Both the position numbers and the translations under genes were made by a program. Under the pieces are notes generated by a model. It did not search any database. It worked only from the letters and a program-made list of their open reading frames with translations, and was not told where the DNA came from. This document shows, piece after piece, positions 38,152 through 47,657 of a stretch of DNA of 64,000 bases (position 1 is the first letter of the stretch; every line of letters starts with the position of its first letter). Origin of the DNA: Bacteroidota bacterium (GTDB lineage Bacteria; Bacteroidota; Bacteroidia; Chitinophagales; Chitinophagaceae); NCBI GenBank assembly GCA_018268055.1, contig JAFDXF010000093.1:62001-126000 (forward strand), given 5' to 3'.

Positions 38152-39810
38152 TTAGTTAAGATCCCAGAATACTCTGCTGTATCTTGTTATAGTACCTTGT
38201 GCTGCTACATTAGCAGTATTATAATTATACTCAGATTGAGGATAAAGGTAACGTACAGGAATGTTGTCAGCAGGAGTAATTTGAGGAGATACAGAACGTG
38301 CTGGTCCTGGTGTATATCCGGCACCATCGCCATAAACAAAAGTACCAGTTGGGGCCGCAGAATTTGTTCCAATTACTTTTGTTGCTACCTCAGAATAAGG
38401 TACTCTTCTCCAGTCGCACCATACTTCTAAAGTATTGATACCGTTTAAAGCAAACCACTTTTGGGAAAGAATAGTGAACAAACCGCCGGTAGGTCCGCCT
38501 ACGCCAACAGGAGGAGCAGTGAAATCTACATCCGCAAAACCTGCGTTATAGTTTCTGTATGCTTGAGCAGCAGCGGCATAACTTGGAACCTCAAGATATC
38601 TGAAACTTTCATCCATAGCTGAATTGCATAATGCTTGAGCTGTAGGGCCGGAAGTAATCCATCCACGCAATCTCGCTTCTGCTTGAAGGAATAAACTTTC
38701 TGAAGCAGTGATTACAGCTTGAGACGCAGTTGCTGATTTATAAATACCAGGGCCATATCCTGCTAATTTAGCAGCTGCGTAGGTATCATTAGGAGGAAGA
38801 CCATAAGGAACGCCAACTAATCCATCGCTACCAGCTACATATATTCTTTGAGCACCTAATCCAGCAGCGGCTACTCCAACAATTACTCTTGGATCGCCAT
38901 CTCCTTTGTAATATTCAATTCCCCATTTGTTTGCTTTATAGTAAACATCATTTGTAGAAGAAGTACCGTCTGAACCAGTTTTATAAGCATTCCAAAATGG
39001 GTTGGGTTTGCTATTTCCTGTATAACCGGGATTAATCATTGCATCTTCACCTGCACCTAAGAATCCACTTCCTTCTGCATTAATGATAGCCATTTCAGCA
39101 GCTTTGTCAATTGCCCCAACAGCATAAGCATGAATGAGCATACGAAGTTTCAATGTGTTTCCAAATTTCATCCACTTAGTCTTATTCCCTTGGAACATGA
39201 TATCATCAGTCGCAATTCCCTTGTTAGGATTTGTTGTAGAAACAACAGCATTTTTGATTAGGTTCATTCCGATATCTATTCTGCGGAATAAATCTTTGTA
39301 GATGTCTAATCCATTGTCATATTTAGGTGTAGGGTTTCCACTACCTTTCATTGCTTCAGAATATGGTACATTACCATAAACATCCACTAAGGTTTGGAAA
39401 TTAAACGCCTTCATAATCTCTCCAATACCTTGATAGAAAGTTGCATTGGCTTGTGCGGCCTTAGAGATTACAATTTGATAATTATAAGAATTATTGTAGC
39501 AATTATTCCAAATACCATTTCCAAATCCGGTTGTGATTTGATATGTTTCTTCCAATACGCTTGGAGCATACGTTCCGGATCTTGCCCAATACCCCATCCA
39601 GTTTTGGATAGTACCCCATTGCTGCGCAACGATTGTACCGGTTGCATTCATTGCAGCAGGCATTACTACATTATACGCTACAGTACTATCTGTAGGGTTA
39701 TTAATATTTTGGTTTATGTTAAACTGACTTTTACGGCAGCCTGTACCTGCAGAAAGTACCAGGGCCGAAGCAATTCCAACATAAATCAGTTTTTTAAGTT
39801 TCATATTCAT
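38152..39810 (-). CDS. susD: SusD/RagB-family nutrient-binding lipoprotein (SusD-like_2)
   Basis: A 552-aa outer-membrane surface lipoprotein. Lipobox SAGTGC (Cys at about 25) is followed by RKSQFNINQNINNPTDS, the opening typical of the SusD-like_2 subfamily. Helical TPR-like repeats cover about residues 60-330 (YNYQIVISKAAQ, FQTLVDVYGNVPYSEAMKG), and the C-terminal domain closes with NTANVAAQGTITRYSRVFWDLN. It forms the lid of the SusC channel encoded 15 nt upstream. SusD-like_2 members often pair with transporters for peptides or non-starch ligands; the ligand is unknown here. An alternative ATG lies two codons in (39804). Confidence 0.95.
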   Translation of the reverse strand: MNMKLKKLIYVGIASALVLSAGTGCRKSQFNINQNINNPTDSTVAYNVVMPAAMNATGTIVAQQWGTIQNWMGYWARSGTYAPSVLEETYQITTGFGNGIWNNCYNNSYNYQIVISKAAQANATFYQGIGEIMKAFNFQTLVDVYGNVPYSEAMKGSGNPTPKYDNGLDIYKDLFRRIDIGMNLIKNAVVSTTNPNKGIATDDIMFQGNKTKWMKFGNTLKLRMLIHAYAVGAIDKAAEMAIINAEGSGFLGAGEDAMINPGYTGNSKPNPFWNAYKTGSDGTSSTNDVYYKANKWGIEYYKGDGDPRVIVGVAAAGLGAQRIYVAGSDGLVGVPYGLPPNDTYAAAKLAGYGPGIYKSATASQAVITASESLFLQAEARLRGWITSGPTAQALCNSAMDESFRYLEVPSYAAAAQAYRNYNAGFADVDFTAPPVGVGGPTGGLFTILSQKWFALNGINTLEVWCDWRRVPYSEVATKVIGTNSAAPTGTFVYGDGAGYTPGPARSVSPQITPADNIPVRYLYPQSEYNYNTANVAAQGTITRYSRVFWDLN

Positions 39811-39825
39811 TAATTTTTAAAATTT

Positions 39826-42800
39826 TTAAAACTGTATGTTTAAGCTAGCTCCGAAAATTCTGGTCGGAGGTGTGTTATCTAAACTACTAACGCCCTGTGC
39901 GTTTCCGGAAGTGTTAGAAAATTCAGGATCTGTCCATTCATTTGTTTTTGGAAGGAACATAAACAAGTTTCTTCCGCTTACTGAGAATGTAGCTCCTTTC
40001 ACAGCGCCTTTCGCAAATCCAAATAATGATTTTGGCAGATTATAACTAAGACTCATTTCTCTGATTTTCCAGAAATCACCACTCACTAAATAGTTGGTGT
40101 TTGCAGAAGTGTTAACTGATTGAGACCAGAAATCGTAGCCACCACTCTTCATATAAATGTTGGTATTGCTTACATATTTGGTACCATCCCAATAAGATGA
40201 ATTCGGGAAAATAAATGGCATACGAGCATTTTGACCGCTTCTATAAGAAATACCCGAGAAGTCCATACCAGTTCCTAAATTACCTGTATAAATCATTGCA
40301 CCACCGTGATAATCAGCTACAGCATTGAATGAAAGTTGTTTCCAACTTACAGAAAGATTCAATCCAAGTAAATGCCTTGGCTGTGTGCGACCGAAAGGTT
40401 TGATCACAGGATCAACAGTTGGGAAACCTGTAGTAGCATTCACAATCACTCGGCCTTGATCGTCTTTTACATAATCAGTCAATTGGAAAATGTATGCAGG
40501 TTTTCCTACGATTACATAGTTTCCATTACCAATACCTAATTGGCTTACGCCTTCAATAATCTTAGTTACTTTATTATCTTGGTAAGTATAGTTTGCTTTA
40601 AAATCAATATTTACTTTACCAATCTTAACTAATGGTGTTAATCTTAAATCCAATTCAACACCCTGATTTTTAAATGCCGCAGCATTTTGTCTCGCACTGG
40701 TAAAACCGGTAGCTCCGGAATATTGTACGTCCACAATTTGATTGGAGTTATCTTGAGTGTACCAAGTTGCTTCAAGATTTACTCTTCCTTTAAACAAACC
40801 TACTTCAGCACCTACCTCATTGTTTATAACAAACTCAGGCTTATATTTTGAAAGGCGTAGAAGGCTTGATGCAGTATAACCGCTCAATGTTCCATAAGGG
40901 AAGCCAAATGCTAAACCATAAGTATTTTCAAGACCTTGTGCTCCAAGGTTTACGTTACCTGTCTTAGAATAAGCTCCACGTACTTTCAAATATGAAATTA
41001 CTTTGCTATTCTTGATTGCTGGTATCGCTTCGCTTAAAACAACAGAAGCGTTAACACCTGGGTAGAAAAATTTAATATCCTTAAAATTAAAATTATAGTA
41101 GTATGCAAGACGGCTGTCTATATCATAACTTCCTGTACCTTCAATAAAAGCCCATCCTTTGTAACCAATACCTACTTTACCAAAGAAACGCTCCAATCTT
41201 GTTTTTGAATCGCTTTCAGAAAGACCCGGATCACCTTTACGACCGATTACGTTAAATAAGGTAGGGAACGCAAGGTTATTGCTTGACACGCTTATAGATT
41301 TTGCATTCGTTTCACGGAATGACTGACCTACTAAAGCATTTATATCAAAAGCGCCAACTTTCTTTCTCGCAGTCAAGAAAAGTTCTGAACTGATACGACT
41401 AGAAGTGCTTGAACCATCAGCAACCTGTGAGTTAATATCTCCTGTTTTTGCAATTGTTTTAGCTTGCTTTGCCCAATCACTATACTGATAGGCATAACCC
41501 TTATTCTTAGAAGTTCCATTAGAGATAGTAGCACCTAAACGATAAGTCGTAGTCAACCAGTTTGTTAATTTATAGCTCAACTCTAAGTTTCCAAAAATAT
41601 CTTCACTTCTTCCGGTTGCACGGAAGTTATCAATCATGAAGTATGGATTTGAATAATAGTCATTATAGAAACCGTTCGGGCTTGCCCAAAAATCAGTTCT
41701 CCAGTTTTTGAAACGAGTCAAAGGAATTTGCATTGGAGTATTTAATAAATTCCAATAAACAGTGTAATCACGACCGTTACCGAAGCTTGATCCTGCAGTT
41801 ACATCGTAATTTCCTTTTGTATAGTTAATACTATAAGAAGCTTTGAATTTATTGTATTCTTTATTTGCAGCCATGTGAATTGAAACCCTTCTATTCACAT
41901 CCTTTGGCATAATACCCTGTATCAATACATTCTGTGCACTTAAATAGAAATCTCCAGTAGAGAAAGACAAATCAGTCTGATTGGTAATACCTGTATTCCA
42001 GAATTTCAATTTCTCTTTAGGTAAAGCAATGTAAGGAACTTTGTATTCAGAACCATCAGGTCCTACACGACCAATTCTACGAAGTGAGCCATCAAAGGCA
42101 TCACCATAGCACTGGTTTTCAATTGGGTCATAAACTCCGTATCCCCACTGATCAACACTAGATCCTGATCCAAACTGAGTTTGCAGTTTAGGCATAAAAG
42201 ATACTCTTTCTACCTGTACTGTATGACCCACACTGATCTGAGGATTAGACTTGTTACCTTTTTTAGTAGTCACTACAATCGCACCATTGGCACCATCAGG
42301 GCCATAAATAGCAGTTGCAGAAGCAGACTTTAAGATTGTTACGTCTGAGATGTCGTTAGGGTTGATTGAATTGATATAACCTAATGAAATAGGCACACCA
42401 TCCAAAATCAACATTGGTTGGTTATTACCGGTCAACGAACGAATACCACGAAGTGTAATCCTTGTATCCTGGAATACACCGTTGTTCGTTTGCTGAATGT
42501 TCAGACCTGAAACTTTACCAACCAGACCGTTCTGTAAGTTTACAGATTTAGCCTGAGTCAGTTCTGCAGCTTTTACCTTAGAAACAGTATAACCTAATTC
42601 CTTTGGTTGAGCTCTTTGTCCAAGTGCTGTAACAACAACCTCAGTACCTGTTTGAATTGTTCTTTTCAATTCTACAGTAACTGTGTTTCCCGCTCCGATT
42701 GTTACTTCTTTAGGCTCTAAACCTGTGCTTGAAATAATCAGCACATCGCCGGTTTTGGCATTGATACGAAACTGACCATTATTATCAGTTGTAGTACCGG

Positions 42801-42945
42801 TTTTAGTTCCTTTAATTAATACAGAAACACTGGGTAATGTAACGCCAGCGTCATCGGTAACAGTACCGGTAATCACCCGATGCTGACCGAATGCAAATGC
42901 TGAGAAGAGCATAAGCATCGTAAACAGTGATGCAATTTTTCTCAT
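39826..42945 (-). CDS. susC: SusC/RagA-family TonB-linked outer-membrane transporter
   Basis: A 1039-aa TonB-dependent transporter. The start is the ATG at 42945 (signal peptide MRKIASLFTMLMLFSAFAFG); the frame continues 18 codons upstream without support. A carboxypeptidase-like regulatory domain (about residues 22-100, ITGTVTDDAGVTLPSVSVLIKGT) is followed by the plug (VLILDG-type motif MLILDGVPI, SASATAIYGPDGANGAIVVTTKKG) and the 22-strand barrel ending FGASLNIQF. It is the first gene of an operon with susD and a DUF1735 lipoprotein. No glycosidase, peptidase or regulator is adjacent. Confidence 0.97.
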   Translation of the reverse strand: MRKIASLFTMLMLFSAFAFGQHRVITGTVTDDAGVTLPSVSVLIKGTKTGTTTDNNGQFRINAKTGDVLIISSTGLEPKEVTIGAGNTVTVELKRTIQTGTEVVVTALGQRAQPKELGYTVSKVKAAELTQAKSVNLQNGLVGKVSGLNIQQTNNGVFQDTRITLRGIRSLTGNNQPMLILDGVPISLGYINSINPNDISDVTILKSASATAIYGPDGANGAIVVTTKKGNKSNPQISVGHTVQVERVSFMPKLQTQFGSGSSVDQWGYGVYDPIENQCYGDAFDGSLRRIGRVGPDGSEYKVPYIALPKEKLKFWNTGITNQTDLSFSTGDFYLSAQNVLIQGIMPKDVNRRVSIHMAANKEYNKFKASYSINYTKGNYDVTAGSSFGNGRDYTVYWNLLNTPMQIPLTRFKNWRTDFWASPNGFYNDYYSNPYFMIDNFRATGRSEDIFGNLELSYKLTNWLTTTYRLGATISNGTSKNKGYAYQYSDWAKQAKTIAKTGDINSQVADGSSTSSRISSELFLTARKKVGAFDINALVGQSFRETNAKSISVSSNNLAFPTLFNVIGRKGDPGLSESDSKTRLERFFGKVGIGYKGWAFIEGTGSYDIDSRLAYYYNFNFKDIKFFYPGVNASVVLSEAIPAIKNSKVISYLKVRGAYSKTGNVNLGAQGLENTYGLAFGFPYGTLSGYTASSLLRLSKYKPEFVINNEVGAEVGLFKGRVNLEATWYTQDNSNQIVDVQYSGATGFTSARQNAAAFKNQGVELDLRLTPLVKIGKVNIDFKANYTYQDNKVTKIIEGVSQLGIGNGNYVIVGKPAYIFQLTDYVKDDQGRVIVNATTGFPTVDPVIKPFGRTQPRHLLGLNLSVSWKQLSFNAVADYHGGAMIYTGNLGTGMDFSGISYRSGQNARMPFIFPNSSYWDGTKYVSNTNIYMKSGGYDFWSQSVNTSANTNYLVSGDFWKIREMSLSYNLPKSLFGFAKGAVKGATFSVSGRNLFMFLPKTNEWTDPEFSNTSGNAQGVSSLDNTPPTRIFGASLNIQF

Positions 42946-43102
42946 GTTAACGTTTAGTTTTAAAAAATTAATGCATTGAATATCAACAAAAAACGACAAT
43001 TTTCAAGGGTTAAGGATGCTATTAAAGACAATACATTGCCTGAATATGCTGCCGCAAGTTAAAGTTTTTTTTAACAAATAGTTAAACCAATCAAAAAAAA
43101 AG

Positions 43103-45166
43103 TTATTTTTTTGAAAAAATCCAACGAATTTGGAATTTAAGCTCACTTTTTTTATTTCCCTGAATTTGATCCAACCCTGTTCCAATTGAATTTCTACCCT
43201 TGTATATATATTGTGCCCAACGAAGCCAACAGGATATTTGTTTATTTATATCATAATTCAGGTTTAAATAATATCTAAAGCCTTTGCCATAAAAAACCGG
43301 TATAGAATAACTATATAATACATCATTCTCATAAGCATAAAGTCTTGAATTGTAACTATTTGTCTCAAAATATTGCAAACGCAGCGCAGCGGCCATCGGA
43401 GATATCATTGGTTTATACAAAAAGTCTATAAAAGCCAAGAATCCCTGCTCTGTGGCATCACTATTGTGATTATACCAAAGCATTTCAACACGATTTCGAA
43501 GTGTTACTGAACTATTTATTTTGTAACTAATCTGCGACCGCCAGTTTTGTTTGGGAATGGTTATAATAAAATTTGTTACAGTAGCATTATCCGGTTGATT
43601 AGCTTGTTTCGTCTCCGACTTAAATCTTGAATAAACTTCCACTTGTTTGGAAGGCGAATACGTTAACTGTATCTGATAGTCTTTTCCTGAACTGGGTGCA
43701 TCAACTAAATATTTTAACCATGGAAATTTGTATAAGTCGGCATAAGCATCAATTCTCCACGCAACGTTAGGGCGAGTACTGATCCCTATATAAAAACCTG
43801 TTTCATTAGTAGGATAAGTGTTCTCTGTAAATGCATTTCCGTTTACCGCTTGATAACCTTTGCTGATTGTTCTTTGCAAAAAAGAAATATCAACACGAGG
43901 ATCGACACTCATCATCAATCCATTCACAAAAGCTGTGTTTGATTTTTTATCTATTGCAGCTTCGCCAAAAAAATGAATATTCTTAAAAGTGTAGCTATAA
44001 TCAACACTATAATTATTCCAACTCTTTCCGCTAATCGCATAAAGGTTATATGGTTCATTTCTTTTATTCACAGAGGCAGAAAAGCCATAGTAAATTCCAT
44101 TAAGCCCAATATGCCCTTTCAAACTTCGATAAACAATGTTTCCTCCATAAGATGTTTGCAGTAAATTATTCTTTTTTTGATTTTCATTATCTGTACGATG
44201 GTAGCCCATCGTTAAAAATGAAGAAATATAATCTTCTTGATTCACCGTATCGGCAACAAAATTTACGCTTAGATTTCTAAATGAAAAAAATAGTGTTGAT
44301 TCAATTTTTTTCTTCTTCAAAGTAATGCCTGCACCACGATGAAAATAGTATTCTCCTGCTGAACTATAAGGCCTTAATGTTGCCGACTGTCTTTTCGTTC
44401 CTGCTATATCCAAACTCTTTTTAAACGCAAGGCTTTGCCATTGAATTAAGCCTTGTCCCATATTCACCGTAAAATCTCCCAATGCAAATGCTTTGACTAT
44501 ACCTAAGTTTCGAGCAAACAAATGAGCAGAGTAAAAATCAAAACCTAAGTTTTGTTTTCCTTTGAAAAATTGCTCACCAGCATCTTTATCGCCTAACAAT
44601 CCATATTGCAATAAATTCTTATAAACATATCGATAACGAAATAAAATTCTTTGAGGGCTACCCAAATATTTCGTTCCTGCAGTTGATTGATCAAACCCTT
44701 TAGACTTTTCAAGTACCTGAGCAATTCTAAATAATAAACTATGCTCTCCGCCTCTAAATCTTTTTAAAAAATCTTCCATTACTGAAATTGGTGAAGAGAT
44801 GGTGATATAAGGCAATATTTTCTTTATCGTATTAATATCCCATGATGGAATAGCTTGCAATTCATAAATATTTACAAATTTTCCCAACAAATTTCTGTAC
44901 GCTATAAGGTTTATTATTTGCAAATCAGAGAGCAACATTAATTGCTTTAGTTCATCTATTTCAGCAATATTTATGTTAATCGGTGATTTACGAAACTGTT
45001 CCAATTCTACGAGATAGGTATCGTCTTCCGTCTCTCCCATCTCAGTATCCGCAATCAATTCTAATTGTTGTTGGGTATTATTCGTTACTTCCTGAGCATT
45101 TACATTTAAAGTAACAATAATTGTGAAGCATAAAACAAATTTCAATATGGTTATTGGCCTTTTCAC
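43103..45166 (-). CDS. Secreted helix-hairpin-helix protein with C-terminal outer-membrane-barrel region
   Basis: A 687-aa exported protein (signal peptide, residues 1-25, ending NVNAQ). Residues about 61-122 form a tandem ComEA-like helix-hairpin-helix: NINIAEIDELKQLMLL, AYRNLLGKFVNIYELQ, DINTIKKILPYI. The usual GIG hairpin is replaced by LSDLQI, so DNA binding is uncertain. The remaining 550 residues are dense in alternating aromatic strands (GKGFRYYLNLNYDINKQISCW, LKFQIRWIF at the end), as in outer-membrane barrels. It overlaps the upstream barrel gene by 4 nt (ATGA), so the two are translationally coupled. This family is common in Bacteroidota and its function is unknown. Confidence 0.82.
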   Translation of the reverse strand: MKRPITILKFVLCFTIIVTLNVNAQEVTNNTQQQLELIADTEMGETEDDTYLVELEQFRKSPININIAEIDELKQLMLLSDLQIINLIAYRNLLGKFVNIYELQAIPSWDINTIKKILPYITISSPISVMEDFLKRFRGGEHSLLFRIAQVLEKSKGFDQSTAGTKYLGSPQRILFRYRYVYKNLLQYGLLGDKDAGEQFFKGKQNLGFDFYSAHLFARNLGIVKAFALGDFTVNMGQGLIQWQSLAFKKSLDIAGTKRQSATLRPYSSAGEYYFHRGAGITLKKKKIESTLFFSFRNLSVNFVADTVNQEDYISSFLTMGYHRTDNENQKKNNLLQTSYGGNIVYRSLKGHIGLNGIYYGFSASVNKRNEPYNLYAISGKSWNNYSVDYSYTFKNIHFFGEAAIDKKSNTAFVNGLMMSVDPRVDISFLQRTISKGYQAVNGNAFTENTYPTNETGFYIGISTRPNVAWRIDAYADLYKFPWLKYLVDAPSSGKDYQIQLTYSPSKQVEVYSRFKSETKQANQPDNATVTNFIITIPKQNWRSQISYKINSSVTLRNRVEMLWYNHNSDATEQGFLAFIDFLYKPMISPMAAALRLQYFETNSYNSRLYAYENDVLYSYSIPVFYGKGFRYYLNLNYDINKQISCWLRWAQYIYKGRNSIGTGLDQIQGNKKSELKFQIRWIFSKK

Positions 45167-45987
45167 TTTGCTTTCTTTTCAAAATGATAAATAAAAAGCA
45201 ATCCTGGTGTAAGGCCGAGTTGCGGATGATAACTTGCGCTTACATCAATACGGAATGTATTGAGCATTAATCCAACACCAATCCAACCCGAAGCTGTAGT
45301 AGATGAAATGCCAACTCTTGCCATCAATTGTTTTACAAAACGATATTGCAATCCGGCATTAACGTTCACCGATTGGTCTTCTTCTTTCTGTACTTCCATA
45401 CTCGCCATAAATTTTTCACTCGCATCATAGCCTATCCCGATTGTATAAAGCGATGAAAGCTTCTCTTCATTATTCTTCCCAAATTTCCCTCCTACCGGAT
45501 TGCTAATCTGTATTCCTGTATGCAGTTTTTCAGTAAGATGCAATAAAGCACTTACTTCAAATCCAATAGCAGAAGTAGTACCATATTCTGTAATGCGTAT
45601 ATTATGAAAATTAAATTGAGCGCCTACATCTATTTTATTTCCCAACGATCTTGCATAAGCTAAGCCAACCAAGGTTTCATTGTAGTCTTTAAATCCAGAA
45701 TAGTTTGTTTTCAATCCAAAATTTCCGGAGGATGTTTTTATTCCTGCCACTGCAGTATAGCTACTTAATTCGTTTAATAAAAAACGTCTTTCACCATAAA
45801 TACCTACAGCATTATTTTTCAATTGAGCCAGTGCGGCCTGATTGGCAGTAAAAGAAAAAATATCTGTGTGATTCAAACTATACGCACCAAAACCTAAATA
45901 TCCGGCAGCAACAGGTCTTCGCAAAACCTGTGCATCAATTTTTATACATATAAAAAACAACAAAAGTGGAAGAAAGAATTTTCTCAA
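45163..45987 (-). CDS. PorV/FadL-like outer-membrane barrel, TTG start
   Basis: A 274-aa exported protein. No ATG exists near the N-terminus; the TTG at 45987 gives a normal signal peptide ([20 protein letters not shown]), whereas a TTG at 46035 would prepend 16 extra residues. After it comes [39 protein letters not shown], which resembles the start of PorV/PorQ-type barrels, then regular beta strands to the C-terminal [18 protein letters not shown]. It overlaps the HHH gene downstream by 4 nt. Its role is unknown; PorV-like proteins can shuttle type IX cargo. Confidence 0.75.
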   Translation of the reverse strand: MRKFFLPLLLFFICIKIDAQVLRRPVAAGYLGFGAYSLNHTDIFSFTANQAALAQLKNNAVGIYGERRFLLNELSSYTAVAGIKTSSGNFGLKTNYSGFKDYNETLVGLAYARSLGNKIDVGAQFNFHNIRITEYGTTSAIGFEVSALLHLTEKLHTGIQISNPVGGKFGKNNEEKLSSLYTIGIGYDASEKFMASMEVQKEEDQSVNVNAGLQYRFVKQLMARVGISSTTASGWIGVGLMLNTFRIDVSASYHPQLGLTPGLLFIYHFEKKAK

Positions 45988-46067
45988 TTGCAGTGGTTTA
46001 ATAAAGAAAATTATCAAAAGAATATGAGGTTGCAAAATAAATTCTCATTTAATTTTTTTGAAGGAGT

Positions 46068-46075
46068 TACCTTTG
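46068..46075 (+). promoter_or_regulatory. -7 box TACCTTTG 5 nt before the folD ATG
   Basis: An exact TAnnTTTG match, 5 nt before the ATG at 46081. This supports the ATG at 46081 over the longer upstream frame and predicts a leaderless mRNA. Confidence 0.6.
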
Positions 46076-46080
46076 CACGT

Positions 46081-46956
46081 ATGCAGATATTGGATGGTAA
46101 AAAAACGGCACAAGCCATAAAAGAAGAGCTGAAGCTAAATGTAGCTCAACGAAGTGTTGAGGGTAAAAAAGTGCCGCATCTTGCAGCAATTTTAGTAGGT
46201 AATAATGGGGCAAGCGAAACGTACATTGCTGCAAAAGTTAAAGCCTGTGAAGAATCAGGTTTTCGTTCTACATTAGAAAGAATGGATAGTGATACATCTG
46301 AAGCAAAACTTATTGATGTCATTCAACAACTCAATACAGATCCTGATATTGATGGCATTTTAGTACAACTTCCTTTGCCTTCGCAAATCAACGAAGAAAA
46401 TATTATCAATGCTATTGACCCGGATAAAGATGTTGATGGATTTCATCCGGTCAATGTAGGTAGAATGGTTTTAGGGCAACCGGCATTCATTCCTGCAACA
46501 CCTTACGGAATAATGCTTTTATTAAAACATTATAAAATTGAAACTGCAGGGAAACATGCTGTTGTTATAGGCAGAAGTAATATTGTAGGCAGACCAATGA
46601 GTATTTTATTAAGCGACAATAAAAATCCGGGAAATTGCACTGTCACACTTTGCCATTCAAAAACAACAAATCTCAAAGAACTTTGCTTGCAAGCAGACAT
46701 CATTGTAGCAGCATTGGGCAAGCCCGAATTTTTAAAAGCAGATATGGTAAAAGAAGGTGCAATTGTTGTTGACGTAGGTATTACACGAGTGAAAGATGAT
46801 ACTAAAAAGTCAGGTTTTAAATTAAAAGGCGATGTGGCTTTTGATGAAGTAGCACCAAAATGCAATTTCATCACACCCGTACCCGGAGGTGTAGGGCCTA
46901 TGACCATTGCTGCACTTTTGAAAAACACATTCAACTCCTGTATTCAAAAAAATTAA
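46081..46956 (+). CDS. folD: Bifunctional methylenetetrahydrofolate dehydrogenase/cyclohydrolase FolD
   Basis: FolD interconverts 5,10-methylene-, 5,10-methenyl- and 10-formyl-tetrahydrofolate with NADP. It has 291 aa from the ATG at 46081 (MQILDGKK is the conserved start). The catalytic Tyr-Lys pair is Y48/K52 in [31 protein letters not shown] and the C-terminal [13 protein letters not shown] are intact. The frame continues 31 codons upstream into the divergent barrel gene's leader, which is not used. queE follows at 8 nt. Confidence 0.97.
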   Translation: MQILDGKKTAQAIKEELKLNVAQRSVEGKKVPHLAAILVGNNGASETYIAAKVKACEESGFRSTLERMDSDTSEAKLIDVIQQLNTDPDIDGILVQLPLPSQINEENIINAIDPDKDVDGFHPVNVGRMVLGQPAFIPATPYGIMLLLKHYKIETAGKHAVVIGRSNIVGRPMSILLSDNKNPGNCTVTLCHSKTTNLKELCLQADIIVAALGKPEFLKADMVKEGAIVVDVGITRVKDDTKKSGFKLKGDVAFDEVAPKCNFITPVPGGVGPMTIAALLKNTFNSCIQKN

Positions 46957-46964
46957 TATATCCT

Positions 46965-47579
46965 TTGGAAATTAAAGAAACCATACTACTTCCGGTGATG
47001 GAACATTTCTACACCATTCAGGGTGAAGGATATCATCAAGGCAGAGCAGCCTATTTTATTCGATTGGCCGGCTGCGATGTAGGCTGTGTATGGTGCGATG
47101 TAAAAGACAGCTGGGATGCAAACAAACATCCTTTATACAAAGTTGAAGACTTAGTTGCTACAGTAAAAACAACTCCTGCCGAAATTGTAGTGATAACCGG
47201 TGGCGAGCCTTTAATGCACAATCTATCTGAACTGACTGCCGCATTAAAAGCAGCAGGATTGAAAACACATATTGAAACGTCAGGTGCTCATCCACTAAGT
47301 GGCCAATTAGACTGGGTATGTGTATCTCCAAAAAAATTTAAAGTACCACTTCCTGATATTCTACCATTGGCCAATGAACTGAAAATAGTGGTTTATAATA
47401 AATCAGATTTTCAATGGGCAGAAAATTATGCAACAATGGTTTCGCCAAAATGTAAACTTTTTTTACAGCCGGAGTGGAGTAAGGTAGCGGAAATAACGCC
47501 ACTGATAATTGAATGCATCAAACTAAATCCTAAATGGGAGTTGAGCATTCAGGCACATAAATATATTAACGTACCCTAA
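46965..47579 (+). CDS. queE: 7-carboxy-7-deazaguanine synthase QueE
   Basis: A radical SAM enzyme of queuosine/preQ0 synthesis. The Fe-S cluster motif is C37-DVG-C41-VW-C44, preceded by HFYTIQGEG and followed by DSWDANK. ITGGEP and IETSGAH are also intact. The start is taken as the TTG at 46965 (204 aa), just after folD; an ATG at 46998 (193 aa) also precedes the conserved block. The open frame further upstream overlaps folD and is rejected. Other queuosine genes are not in the window. Confidence 0.92.
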   Translation: MEIKETILLPVMEHFYTIQGEGYHQGRAAYFIRLAGCDVGCVWCDVKDSWDANKHPLYKVEDLVATVKTTPAEIVVITGGEPLMHNLSELTAALKAAGLKTHIETSGAHPLSGQLDWVCVSPKKFKVPLPDILPLANELKIVVYNKSDFQWAENYATMVSPKCKLFLQPEWSKVAEITPLIIECIKLNPKWELSIQAHKYINVP

Positions 47580-47657
47580 GCAACTGAATCTTAACTTTTC
47601 TCTTCAATCGTTAAGCATAATTTTACAAAAGTTACGTTTTAATTAAAGACAAAGTAA

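Noticed and set aside
39394..39813. Plus-strand 139-aa frame
   Set aside because: Antisense to susD; no coherent domain, composition of a shadow frame.
46860..46964. Upstream extension of queE
   Set aside because: It overlaps the 3' end of folD in another frame, and conserved QueE sequence begins only after 46965.
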